Origin: an uncultured Mitsuokella sp.
Lineage (GTDB): Bacteria > Bacillota > Negativicutes > Selenomonadales > Selenomonadaceae
DNA: 64,000 bases
Direction of reading: 5' to 3'
NCBI GenBank assembly: GCA_945877355.1
Contig: CAMCRT010000004.1
Span: 1-64,000 of the forward strand
Both the position numbers and the translations under genes were made by a program. This document shows, in pieces, positions 34,936-44,077 of the stretch. The notes below the pieces were generated by a model that was not told the DNA's origin, did not search any database, and saw only the letters and a list, made by a program, of their open reading frames with translations. Numbering within the stretch: position 1 is the first letter of the stretch; the number at the start of each line of letters is the position of its first letter.

Positions 34936-35868
34936 TTATACAAGCAGCCCCAATTCCTGAAGAATGGCGAGGCCGCCCTCGTCTAACAGGCGCTCGGCGA
35001 GCTCTCTGCCTAGGTGCTCAGCCTCGGTCTCCTGCCCGTGGGTCTTGCTGCGATAGAGGCGGCGGCCGTCCAGGGAGGCTATGACGGCCTCGATGGTCAG
35101 CTCACCCTGGTCGCACTCGGCGTAGACGCCCACGGGGACCTGGCAGCCGCCCTCGACCCGTGCGAGGAAGGCCCGCTCGGCGGTGGCCGCCGTTTGCATA
35201 TCCGGGTCATTCAGGAAGGCGATGACCTCGTTGACAGCCTCATCGTCTGCCCGGCTTTCGATGGCAAGGGCCCCCTGCCCTACGGCGGGGAGCATGTGCT
35301 CCCGGGGGATAATCTCCCGGATGCGCTCGCCGAAGCCCAGCCGCGTGAGGCCGGCGACGGCGAGGACGATGGCGTCATACTCCCCTGCGTCGAGCTTATC
35401 GAGGCGAGTGCCCACATTGCCCCGGAGGTCGTGGATGTCGAGATCCGGCCGGAGGGAGAGAAGCTGGGCCCGGCGCCTTAGGCTCGAGGTGCCCACCCGC
35501 GCCCCCTTAGGGAGTTCCGATAGATGGGCGTAGCGATTGCTGACGAAGGCATCGCCCGGATCCGCCCGCTTCGTGATGGCGGTGATGGCGAGCCCCTCCG
35601 GCACCTCCGTGGGCATGTCCTTCAGGCTATGGACGGCGATGTCTATCTCTCTCGATAGCATGGCCTCCTCCAGCTCCTTTGTGAAGAGCCCTTTGCCGCC
35701 GATTTTTGCCAGCGGCGCATCGAGGATCTTGTCCCCCTTCGTCGTCATGCGTTGTTCTTTTACGGCAAGCTCCGGGTGCTCCCCTTTTATGGCCTCTGCC
35801 ACGAAGTCCGCCTGCCAGAGGGCCAGCTTACTGCTCCGCGTACCGATAATGATGGTGTCGTTCTTCAC
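34936..35868 (-). CDS. hemC: hydroxymethylbilane synthase
   Basis: IIIGTRSSKLALWQADFVAEAIK, DIAVHSLKDMPTEVPEGL, RAFLARVEGGCQVPVG. Confidence 0.97.
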   Translation of the reverse strand: MKNDTIIIGTRSSKLALWQADFVAEAIKGEHPELAVKEQRMTTKGDKILDAPLAKIGGKGLFTKELEEAMLSREIDIAVHSLKDMPTEVPEGLAITAITKRADPGDAFVSNRYAHLSELPKGARVGTSSLRRRAQLLSLRPDLDIHDLRGNVGTRLDKLDAGEYDAIVLAVAGLTRLGFGERIREIIPREHMLPAVGQGALAIESRADDEAVNEVIAFLNDPDMQTAATAERAFLARVEGGCQVPVGVYAECDQGELTIEAVIASLDGRRLYRSKTHGQETEAEHLGRELAERLLDEGGLAILQELGLLV

Positions 35869-37147
35869 TCGTTCCCGTCTCCCCGATTGTATCCAGCTTG
35901 AAGAGGGCGCGCATGGCCTCGATGTAGAAGGCCTCGTTCTTCGTCCCCGCTGCCGTGTTCAGCTTCATCATGGGCATCCGCAGGATCTTTCGCACGATCA
36001 TGCGGGTCATGTGGTCGATCTGCCTCTGCTCCTCATGGGTGAGATCCGGCAGCTTTGAGGCCGCCCGACGCACCTCCCGCTCCCGGATGCGCTCGCAGCG
36101 GTCCGAGAGAAGGGCCATGAGAGGGCGGAAGGAAAGGTATTGGAACCGCTCCTCGATGGAGGCGATTTCCTCCTCGATGATGCGCGTCGCCTTCTTTGCC
36201 TCGTGCTTCCGCTCCTCGATATGGGCGTCCACCACCGCCTCGAGAGAGTCGATGTTGTAGAGGGTGACGCCCTTGATATTCTCCACATCCGGATCCACAT
36301 CCCGGGGCACAGCGATATCGATGAAGAAGAGCTCCCGCCCCTTGCGCTTCGCCATGAGCTTTCGCGTCTCCCAGGCCTTTACCACATAGTGGGGCGCGCC
36401 AGTGGAAGTCACGATGATGTCGATGTCCACCGCCCGAGAAAGGGCCTCCTCAAAGGGTACGGCCTCCCCGTCGAAGAGGGCCGCCAGCTCCTCTGCCTTG
36501 TCGATATGGCGGTTCGCCACGTAGATTTTCTCCACGCCCCGGGAGATGAGGTGCTGGGCTGTGAGCTGGGCCATCTTGCCGGCACCGAATATCAGTGCCT
36601 TCTTCCCCTCGAGGGTCTTGAGCTTCGCCCGGGCCAGCTCCACGGCGGCATAGCTCACGGAGACGGAGTTGTAGGCGATGCGGGTCTCCGTGCGCACCCG
36701 CTTTCCCGTCTTGATGGCCCGATGGAAAAGCGTGTTGAGTATGGTGCTGGTGGCGGCCTCCTCCCGGGCGATGGCGTAAGCCTCCTTCACCTGGGAAAGG
36801 ATCTGACCCTCCCCCAGCACGAGGGAGTCGAGGCTCGAAGCCACGCGAAAGAGGTGGCGGATGCAGTCCTCCTCCACGTAGGAGTAGAGGTATTCATCGA
36901 TGTTCTCCTCATTGCCCGTCAGGTCAAAGAGGAAGGACTTCATGGCGGGGATATCCTCCGCTGCATCGTCCACCGCTGCATAGAGCTCGCTGCGGTTGCA
37001 GGTGCAGAGGAGGACCGCCTCCTGGATTCCCTCGTACTCATTGAGGTTCGCGAGGCCATCCTTCACCGCCTGCTTCGACAGGGAAAACCTTTCCCGCACA
37101 TCCACAGGAGCCGACTTATGATTCAGCCCCAAAACTACTAATTGCAT
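35828..37147 (-). CDS. hemA: glutamyl-tRNA reductase
   Basis: VVLGLNHKSAPVDVRERFSLS, LLCTCNRSELYA. Confidence 0.97.
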   Translation of the reverse strand: MQLVVLGLNHKSAPVDVRERFSLSKQAVKDGLANLNEYEGIQEAVLLCTCNRSELYAAVDDAAEDIPAMKSFLFDLTGNEENIDEYLYSYVEEDCIRHLFRVASSLDSLVLGEGQILSQVKEAYAIAREEAATSTILNTLFHRAIKTGKRVRTETRIAYNSVSVSYAAVELARAKLKTLEGKKALIFGAGKMAQLTAQHLISRGVEKIYVANRHIDKAEELAALFDGEAVPFEEALSRAVDIDIIVTSTGAPHYVVKAWETRKLMAKRKGRELFFIDIAVPRDVDPDVENIKGVTLYNIDSLEAVVDAHIEERKHEAKKATRIIEEEIASIEERFQYLSFRPLMALLSDRCERIREREVRRAASKLPDLTHEEQRQIDHMTRMIVRKILRMPMMKLNTAAGTKNEAFYIEAMRALFKLDTIGETGTSEERHHHYRYAEQ

Positions 37148-37766
37148 CTCGAACTTCTGCCTCCGCTTTCTCCAGCTCTCCTGCTCTCACATGGGCGATG
37201 ACGCTCTCAGAAAACGCGTGTCGCCAAAATGCCTGTCGCTTCACCGGGTCCAGAAGGAGCCGGGCATCGTCGCGCATATCGTGCAGGCGTATCATCCAGT
37301 CCGCAAAGGTGGGCGGAAACTCCCGCTCCAGCTCTCCCCTGAGGAACCGGGAAAAGGCCGGGCTGGCACCGCTTGTGGACACGGTGAGGAGCAGCGGTCC
37401 CCGTCGCACTCGGGAAGGCACGACGAAGTGGCCTGCCCCCTCCGCATCATCGATGGCTGCATCGTTGATGAAGGCTCCGAGCTCCTTTGCCTCCTCCGCC
37501 GCCATCCGATTCACGGACGAGACAGAGGCGAGGAATACCATGCGGGGCATGATCTCCTTGAGCATGCCCCTGTGATATCGCTCCCGGAGGACAGTCACCT
37601 TTCCCTCTTTTTCCATGTGCTCCACCCGGTCGGCCACCTCCGGCGCGATGACCGTCACGCGGGCGCCGCACTCCACGAGACCCGCCGCCTTGCGGGAGGC
37701 GACGCTGCCACCCCCTACAATGACGCATGCCATGCCTTCGATGTTCACATTCATCGGATACAGCAT
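37116..37766 (-). CDS. precorrin-2 dehydrogenase / sirohydrochlorin ferrochelatase family protein
   Basis: YPMNVNIEGMACVIVGGGSVASRKAAGLVECGARVTVIAPE (CysG-N/SirC NAD-binding pattern). Confidence 0.92.
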   Translation of the reverse strand: MLYPMNVNIEGMACVIVGGGSVASRKAAGLVECGARVTVIAPEVADRVEHMEKEGKVTVLRERYHRGMLKEIMPRMVFLASVSSVNRMAAEEAKELGAFINDAAIDDAEGAGHFVVPSRVRRGPLLLTVSTSGASPAFSRFLRGELEREFPPTFADWMIRLHDMRDDARLLLDPVKRQAFWRHAFSESVIAHVRAGELEKAEAEVRDAISSFGAES

Positions 37767-37799
37767 ACGCTCACCTCCTTGTTTCCCTACATCCTGAAC

Positions 37800-37840
37800 G
37801 AGACGCGCATAGGCCCGTTTACGGCCTCCTGCGCCGTCTC
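37800..37840 (-). promoter_or_regulatory. structured leader hairpin upstream of the heme operon
   Basis: minus strand GAGACGgCGCA gg AGGCC gtaaacg GGCCT a TGCGCGTCTC; about 15 bp in three helices. Confidence 0.4.
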
Positions 37841-38036
37841 CGCAAACGCTCAGAGAACCCCCTGCGCCCTGCGAACTCGGCTTTCGATTCGCATCCTAAA
37901 AATCATGAATGCCATTCATAAATTTCAATAATCATAATACCACACTTTTTTGCAAAATAAAAGGCCGCTTCTCCTATGAGAGAAACAACCTTTTCATTCG
38001 TATCTGTCTTATCTCTTTTTCTGTGCGCCAAGCCCC

Positions 38037-38708
38037 TTAGTCCAGCGTGATGATCTTGTTCTTCAGCACATAGATGAGGGCCTGGGTCCGGTCGTTGACC
38101 TTGAGCTTGTGGAAGATGCTCGTCAGGTGGTTCTTGACCGTCTTTTCCGAGAGATCCAGTGCCTTGCCGATGTCCTGGTTCGAGAAGCCCTTGGCGATGC
38201 ACTGGAGCACATCCATCTCCCGGGCTGTCAAGCGCTCGCTGCGCCCCTCGTTCCACATGTCCTTCGCCATCTGCTCCACATCGTCCGTCTCCTTGAGGCT
38301 GCCGAAGAGGCGCTCCGCCAGCTGGGGATAGACGAAGGCATTGCCCTCGTGGACCGTGTGGATGGCCTTCACCAGCACATCCGGCTCCACATCCTTCATG
38401 AGGTAGCCAAGGGCACCGTTCTTCAGCATCTCCAGGACGTAGTTGTCGCTGTCGTGGATGGTCAGGGCGATGATATGGGTGGGCGAGTTCATCTCATGGA
38501 GCCGCTTCGTCACCTCGAGGCCCGTGAGCCCCGGCATATTGATGTCCAGCAGCAAAATATCCGGCTGAAGCATGAGCGTCCTTGCCAGGGCCTCCTGGCC
38601 GTCCTCCGCCTCGCCGACCACCTCCAGGTCATCTTCAAAATCGAGAATCCGCTTAATTCCCTGGCGTAGAAGTGCATGATCATCTGCAATCAAGATTGTA
38701 ATCGGCAT
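38037..38708 (-). CDS. NarL/FixJ (DegU-like) family response regulator, orphan
   Basis: ITILIADDHALLRQGIKRILDFEDDLEVVGEAEDGQEAL, LuxR HTH LTAREMDVLQCIAKGFSNQDIGKALDLSEKTVKNHLTSIFHKL. Confidence 0.95.
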   Translation of the reverse strand: MPITILIADDHALLRQGIKRILDFEDDLEVVGEAEDGQEALARTLMLQPDILLLDINMPGLTGLEVTKRLHEMNSPTHIIALTIHDSDNYVLEMLKNGALGYLMKDVEPDVLVKAIHTVHEGNAFVYPQLAERLFGSLKETDDVEQMAKDMWNEGRSERLTAREMDVLQCIAKGFSNQDIGKALDLSEKTVKNHLTSIFHKLKVNDRTQALIYVLKNKIITLD

Positions 38709-38781
38709 GATTCTATCCCCTTCAACTTTGTCCAACCAATATTCTTATGCAAACGCCGAATGCGCTGGGAATCCCAGCGGC

Positions 38782-40173
38782 TCATCCGACGACGCGTGCT
38801 GTGAGAAAAATCGTAACTTCCGTGTCCTGCTTACTGTGGGAAATGCTCCGAAAGAGCGCTCCAAGTATGGGTATATCCCCGAGGAAGGGCACCTTCTCCA
38901 TCTGGCGCGACTCCTCCTTCCCGATGAGGCCGCCGATGACCATGGTCTCCCCGTCCTTCAGGCGGACCGTCGTATCGGCACTGCGATCCTGGAAGCGATA
39001 GGTCTTCAGCGTATCCACATAGTAGGGCGTGCTGACCTCCGTGTGGACATGGGCTGTGATTTCCCCGTCCTCATTGACCTGGGGCGTGCACCTGAGGATG
39101 ATGCCTGCCTTCCGGTAATGATAGGTGGTGCGGGTGATCTGGTTCGATACGGTCTCCGTGGAGATGGGCACATCGCTGCCGATGTTGATGACCGCCTCCC
39201 GGCCCTGCACCGTCGTCACATTCGGCCGGGCGAGGATCTGGGCCTTGCCATCCGTCACGAGGGCATTGAGCTTCGCCTCGTAGTAGAACTCGAAGGGATA
39301 GCCATTGGGCCCTCGACCGAACTGGATGATGCCCGGCACATAGTCCTTGCCATTGTAGTGGCGGGTCACATCCTCATCCACGCTTTCATTCGACGTGCCA
39401 CGGCGGTAGACCCGCTCATTCACGTCCGGCGACTGGGGCAGCGTCGACCACTCCCAGGTCACGCCAAGGGATTTGGAGGCATCCTTCGAGAGGGCCACCA
39501 CCTTCGCCTCGAGGGCTACCTGCTTTGCAGGCACGTCAAGCTTTTCGAGGACGCCCTTCACCATGTCCGCCTCCGCCTGGGTCCCGTAGAATACCAGGGA
39601 GTTCGTCGCTGGGTCCACCCGCACCCGGTCGCTTTCGACGGCTTGCTGCGCGTTCCCGTTGCTCGCAATCGAGACCTCTACATGGGTAGTGCTCCTATCG
39701 TCCTTCGATTCCTTTTGAGAGGCCGTGTCCTCTGGTAGAGAACCTCTCTTGTTTTTTGTATTCGCTATATCTTGCGAATTTCCTCCCATTTTCAGCGATA
39801 AATTTACGATACGGGCGAAATCTTCTGGATTTCCATAGCGGATCTTGTACACATGGATGGAGGAGAGTGCCGAGGCCTTTCCCGCGCTTGTCACGAGGAA
39901 GACGTTTCCCTCCTGCACGAGGGTGAGCCCCTGGGTCCTGACAATATACCGCAGGATATTCTCCGGCTCATCCGTGATGTTCGCCGTCACAGAGCCGTCG
40001 ATGCCATCGTCAAAGACAAGGCTCATGTCCGCCATGCGGGCGACGGACAGCAGCGTCGAGCGCACATCCGCCCCCGCCACCTGCAGGCTCACCGGCGATG
40101 CCAGCGCAAGGCGCGGAAGAGCCGCCAGGGCCACAAAAAGGAAAAGCAAAGGGAAACGCAGAATCTCCCTCAT
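38782..40173 (-). CDS. secretin (PilQ/GspD family)
   Basis: STN/N0-like VSLQVAGADVRSTLLSVARMADMSLVFDD...; C-terminal secretin domain LVTDGKAQILARPNVTTVQGREAVINIGSDVPI...LKDGETMVIGGLIGKEESRQMEKVPFLGDIPILGALF. Confidence 0.93.
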   Translation of the reverse strand: MREILRFPLLFLFVALAALPRLALASPVSLQVAGADVRSTLLSVARMADMSLVFDDGIDGSVTANITDEPENILRYIVRTQGLTLVQEGNVFLVTSAGKASALSSIHVYKIRYGNPEDFARIVNLSLKMGGNSQDIANTKNKRGSLPEDTASQKESKDDRSTTHVEVSIASNGNAQQAVESDRVRVDPATNSLVFYGTQAEADMVKGVLEKLDVPAKQVALEAKVVALSKDASKSLGVTWEWSTLPQSPDVNERVYRRGTSNESVDEDVTRHYNGKDYVPGIIQFGRGPNGYPFEFYYEAKLNALVTDGKAQILARPNVTTVQGREAVINIGSDVPISTETVSNQITRTTYHYRKAGIILRCTPQVNEDGEITAHVHTEVSTPYYVDTLKTYRFQDRSADTTVRLKDGETMVIGGLIGKEESRQMEKVPFLGDIPILGALFRSISHSKQDTEVTIFLTARVVG

Positions 40174-40189
40174 ACATCACACCTCGCAA

Positions 40190-40732
40190 CTATCGCGCCA
40201 ATGGAAGGTACTGCTCCCCCGACGCGCCCCGTACCAGGACGCCATTCTCCTCGATGCGCTCCACCGTGACTCCCGCGAGGGTCTCCCCGACCGCCACCGG
40301 TCCGGAGGCTCCTCCCACGGAGAGGATCGCCATGGCGCCAGCGTCGCTGCGCACAAGCCCCCTAAGCACCGGCACCGCGGCGGGTGCCTTTGGAGCAGGC
40401 TCCTGCTCCGCCTTTGCTGCAGCAGGCGGTGTAGCTGTCAAAGGAGCTGCAGAGGGTGTTTCGGGGGAGTGCGCCCCTTCCTCCTGCGGCAAAGGAGCCG
40501 CAGCCTCCCGCTTTCCATGAAGCATGTCAAAGGGATCCCCGAGAGCGTCCCGCGACACCGCCTGCTCCTGTCCCGGTATCGGGCGGTTCTTTTCCGGCGG
40601 CGATGCGGCATCTTCCTCCCCTGGCACAAGAGCAGGCGACTTCTCTTCCCCCAGGAGCGAATAGGAAGCAATGCTGAGGAAGGCAAGAACCGCCAGCACT
40701 ATCACCAGCAAGCGTCTCCTCTCCTCCCCCAT
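40190..40732 (-). CDS. inner-membrane-anchored protein with GspC/PilP-like C-terminal domain
   Basis: N-terminal TM, Pro/Ala-rich linker, VPVLRGLVRSDAGAMAILSVGGASGPVAVGETLAGVTVERIEENGVLVRGASGEQYLPL; directly upstream of the secretin. Confidence 0.65.
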   Translation of the reverse strand: MGEERRRLLVIVLAVLAFLSIASYSLLGEEKSPALVPGEEDAASPPEKNRPIPGQEQAVSRDALGDPFDMLHGKREAAAPLPQEEGAHSPETPSAAPLTATPPAAAKAEQEPAPKAPAAVPVLRGLVRSDAGAMAILSVGGASGPVAVGETLAGVTVERIEENGVLVRGASGEQYLPLAR

Positions 40733-40833
40733 CGCGCACCCTCCAAATAATTCTAAAATGAACGAATATTTCTCATAATATACCACAAAGACAGAATTTC
40801 GTAAAGATTTTATTCCTGCCAGCCGCTAGCAAT

Positions 40834-41451
40834 CTATTGCCGCACAAGCGTATAGGTATTGCTTCCCCCTTCATTCATTCCATTGAAGTATGTCGTATGG
40901 TTCAGCGCGTAATATACGGCGTATGTGATGCCGCCTCCGCCATCCCGCGTCCCCACGACCTGCACGGTCCCCACCGATGGAACCTTGAAAGTGGCCGGTT
41001 CATTGCGTATCATAAAGGGATTCCCCAGGGGCTTTCCGTCCACCAGTACCTGGACATAGTCCCCATCCTCCGCCGCGTAGTCCCATATATAGAGGGTCGT
41101 CTCGCTGGCATCGGATTGGTGGGTGATCGTCAGATCCCCGCCCACATAGCCCCCGTCCTTTTCCAGCAGCCGCATCCCCGCTGGCAGCGTCGTCGACACA
41201 TGGGACTCGATGGCATCTGCCACCTCTTCTCCCTTTCCCACACTCTTCTCCCCATTCGTCAGGCCATAGACAAGAACACTGAGGAAAAACACGGCAAAGA
41301 GAATCCACGCCCCTCTTTTTATGCGTTTCGTATAGGGAGAATGCCCGCTTGTCGGCTGTTCAAAGGACTCCTCGCCTATCCCCTTGATATATTCTCTCTT
41401 CTCTGACTCTGTTTCGCGTTCCATCCTGTCACCTTCACTCCGCTCTGTCAT
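40834..41451 (-). CDS. hypothetical membrane-anchored protein with C-terminal beta-rich domain
   Basis: single TM WILFAVFFLSVLVYGL then GDLTITHQSDASETTLYIWDYAAEDGDYVQVLVDGKPLGNPFMI...; no family recognised. Confidence 0.7.
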   Translation of the reverse strand: MTERSEGDRMERETESEKREYIKGIGEESFEQPTSGHSPYTKRIKRGAWILFAVFFLSVLVYGLTNGEKSVGKGEEVADAIESHVSTTLPAGMRLLEKDGGYVGGDLTITHQSDASETTLYIWDYAAEDGDYVQVLVDGKPLGNPFMIRNEPATFKVPSVGTVQVVGTRDGGGGITYAVYYALNHTTYFNGMNEGGSNTYTLVRQ

Positions 41452-41860
41452 ATTTATGCAGCACCATGGGATTCTTTTTCAGATATATGCACATGGCGAT
41501 GCGACACCCGACCAGCTGCAACACCATCAGGATTACCGCCACCACATGACGCGTGGTGCTGACCTCCGAAAAGCCGATGGAAAGTATCGTCTCGGCAATG
41601 GAAAGGATCGCCAGATCCATCGTCAGAATCATGTTGAAGGGATAGAGCCAGGGCAGCCTGTAATAGCAACGCCGGAAGGCGGGCACGAGGCCTGTGAGCC
41701 AGAACATGAAGCTGGCATACATGAGGAGGGCAAAGCCAACCGTCGATTGGGAAAAGCCAGTCTTCAGCATACCGATGATATCCGAAAAGACAATCATGGG
41801 GATGGCAGCTATCAAGAGCAGCGTTGTCCCCAAAAGTACGCCCAAAAACCAAAGGACGGC
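41435..41860 (-). pseudogene. multi-TM membrane protein, N-terminus apparently lost at the junction with the AAA ATPase
   Basis: GIAVLWFLGVLLGTTLLLIAAIPMIVFSDIIGML... is open through the junction but has no RBS/ATG; the ORF track only finds a TTG inside TM1 (41845). Confidence 0.6.
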
Positions 41861-43530
41861 GATTCCGCCAGGATGACCACGAGATCGTTGCGGTTGTCCT
41901 CCATCCCCTTCACGAGGGCATCAATGGCCTCGAGACCGAAGATATCCCCTTTGTTACGGCACAGGGAGTAGGCCTCATCGATGAAGAGCACGCCGCCCAC
42001 TGCCTCGTTTATGACCCGCGTCGTTTTCACCGCCGTGTGCCCCACATACTGACCCACGAGATCGGCCCGCGTCACCTCCCGCAGCTGACCGGAGGAAAGC
42101 ACGCCGATGGCCTTGAGATACTTCGCGACGATGCGCGCGATGGTCGTCTTGCCCGTGCCTGGATTGCCGGCAAAGATCATGTGCATGGAAAGGTCCGACT
42201 TCTTCAGCCCGCGCCCCTCCCGCATCTGCTGCACCTTGTAATTCGTCTCAAGGGCCAGGACGTACTCCTTCACCTTGGCAAGGCCGATGACCTGGTCTAG
42301 CTCCGCCTTCGCCGCCTCCAGCTCCAGGGCACTGTAATTTTTCTGATACCCGGTGATATTCAGCCGCCGCCCGTCCGGAAGCAACAGGAAGAAGCCGCCC
42401 CCATGGGAGAGGGTGGCGACCGTATCCTCGGGGAGGTCCCCCCGCAGCCTCATTTCCGACAGGGCCGCATAGAGCGTGTCCTCCATATACTCCGAAAGAC
42501 CTTTGACGCCCTTTCGTGGATGATAGGCCTGGCCGATGGCCTCCCGGGCGGGCTCGGCGAAATCGATTTGCACCTGGAGATTTTTCTTGCACTTCTCCGT
42601 GAAATTTACGCAGAGGGTATAGACGAGATCCTTTATCTCCTCCTCGCGAAGGGGATCCAGCACGAGGATGTCGCCGATTTCCTTGATAAATTTATTGCCG
42701 AGGAATGTGACGAGCTTTTCCTGGGAAAACGCAGAGGTCATGATGAAGAACTTTCTGTTTGCCGTGAGCTCTGATACGAGATTCGTATTCAGGACCCCCG
42801 TCGCCTCCACCAGGCCTCCATTCATGAACATATAGCGCTGGGAAAGGTGGTAGATGCCTGTCCGCATGAGCTCCTGCAAAATCGCAAGCTGCCCCGCCAC
42901 AGCCCTGTCAATATCCTCGAATACGACACACTCCGTATCCGTATTCAGAGCCTTGTAGAGATCGCTTAAAAACAGGAGATTGGAGGAATCCATCGCATAC
43001 TCCTTCATCCTCAGGCAAGCGATCTGCGTGTGATGAAAGAGCTTCCGCTTCTTGAGAAGCATCGTGATGCACCGGACGCCATACACCTTCCCGCGGCTTT
43101 CTGGCCCCAAGATCAGGATGGAGTTCTTGGGCCGCATGTTGTTAAACCCCCGGACGTAGGGCCGCTGGAAGGCCCGGCAAAGGGCAGCCCTGTCGGCATC
43201 GGAGCCCACCCAGTAGGTCTTCAGCTCCTGGGACAGGCCAGAAAAGGCCTCCTCCGCCTTCTGTGCGGCCTTCCGCTCCTCCCGATACGAGGCAGGTGGT
43301 GCGACCTGATTGCTCTGCCCCTCTGGCGAAAGAGGTGCAGGCCTCTCAGCCGCAGCAGCCGTCGGTGCTATCTGCTGCCCTGCATTTCCCGCCCGGTGTA
43401 CCTGGGAAGGCGACTGCGCCATGCGGGAACCTTTCTGCCGCTTGGCAAAAAAGCCGCGCTCGTCGATACTCGCCTTGATCTGATACTCCGGAAACAGAAA
43501 TCGCAGCACTTCCCCTAGCCTAGCTCTCAT
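41812..43530 (-). CDS. tandem AAA ATPase (second domain CbbX/SpoVK-like), C-terminally truncated
   Basis: Second AAA: MIFAGNPGTGKTTIARIVAKYL (Walker A), GGVLFIDEAYSL (Walker B); first AAA degenerate ILILGPESRGKVYG / CVVFEDIDRA; ends LVVILA|ESPSFGFWAYFWGQRCS instead of the usual AGYxxEM...NPGLxSRF. Confidence 0.85.
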   Translation of the reverse strand: MRARLGEVLRFLFPEYQIKASIDERGFFAKRQKGSRMAQSPSQVHRAGNAGQQIAPTAAAAERPAPLSPEGQSNQVAPPASYREERKAAQKAEEAFSGLSQELKTYWVGSDADRAALCRAFQRPYVRGFNNMRPKNSILILGPESRGKVYGVRCITMLLKKRKLFHHTQIACLRMKEYAMDSSNLLFLSDLYKALNTDTECVVFEDIDRAVAGQLAILQELMRTGIYHLSQRYMFMNGGLVEATGVLNTNLVSELTANRKFFIMTSAFSQEKLVTFLGNKFIKEIGDILVLDPLREEEIKDLVYTLCVNFTEKCKKNLQVQIDFAEPAREAIGQAYHPRKGVKGLSEYMEDTLYAALSEMRLRGDLPEDTVATLSHGGGFFLLLPDGRRLNITGYQKNYSALELEAAKAELDQVIGLAKVKEYVLALETNYKVQQMREGRGLKKSDLSMHMIFAGNPGTGKTTIARIVAKYLKAIGVLSSGQLREVTRADLVGQYVGHTAVKTTRVINEAVGGVLFIDEAYSLCRNKGDIFGLEAIDALVKGMEDNRNDLVVILAESPSFGFWAYFWGQRCS

Positions 43531-43710
43531 CAAACCATCCTCCCGCCCATACTCCATTCGATTTCCATGCATAATGATACAAGTATTATATCAAAATAAG
43601 CGGGTTTAATCCATGCCCTTCCCTGTAGATTGCACTTCTATTGAATTTGCGAAAATATGAAATCCAACATGAAACATAAGCCTTTATCTTTGCCTCGTGA
43701 ATCCGTGCAA

Positions 43711-43739
43711 CAAAAAGCCACCCTGCAAAAGGGGTGGTT
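43711..43739 (-). terminator. terminator of the small ORF 43771-43968
   Basis: minus strand CCACCC..GGGTGGCTTTTTG. Confidence 0.65.
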
Positions 43740-43770
43740 CAGCATCTTATTTGAGACTGGCGTATGAGTA

Positions 43771-43968
43771 TTATTTTACTGCTGACTGTCCATAGGCGAC
43801 CATCGCTCCCCTTATGTCATTCCCCACAGCAATCCAGTCGGAGGCAAGTGCATCCGCATCAGACCTATTGTGCATTTTTTTGAGCCGCGCATTGCGTACA
43901 CCAATGGGGCTAACCAGCATCTGAATCCCCTGCACAAATGATTTTCTTATTTTGTTGAGCGTCTGCAT
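43771..43968 (-). CDS. small hypothetical protein
   Basis: MQTLNKIRKSFVQGIQMLVSPIGVRNARLKKMHNRSDADALASDWIAVGNDIRGAMVAYGQSAVK; AAAGGAG RBS spaced 7-8 nt from ATG; own terminator. Confidence 0.6.
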   Translation of the reverse strand: MQTLNKIRKSFVQGIQMLVSPIGVRNARLKKMHNRSDADALASDWIAVGNDIRGAMVAYGQSAVK

Positions 43969-44077
43969 GATTCTCATCTCCTTTATTGTGCATTCGTCTA
44001 GCTCTATTTTACTTCTCAAGGGCTGATTTAGCAAGACATTTGTAGCAGTTCCCCTTTTATACGGAAAGTGTCTGCAG

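Noticed and set aside
41454-41852. 132-aa alternative-frame ORF over the membrane protein
   Set aside because: Polar, Cys/His-rich frame without TM pattern; the overlapping frame 41435-41860 encodes clear TM helices.
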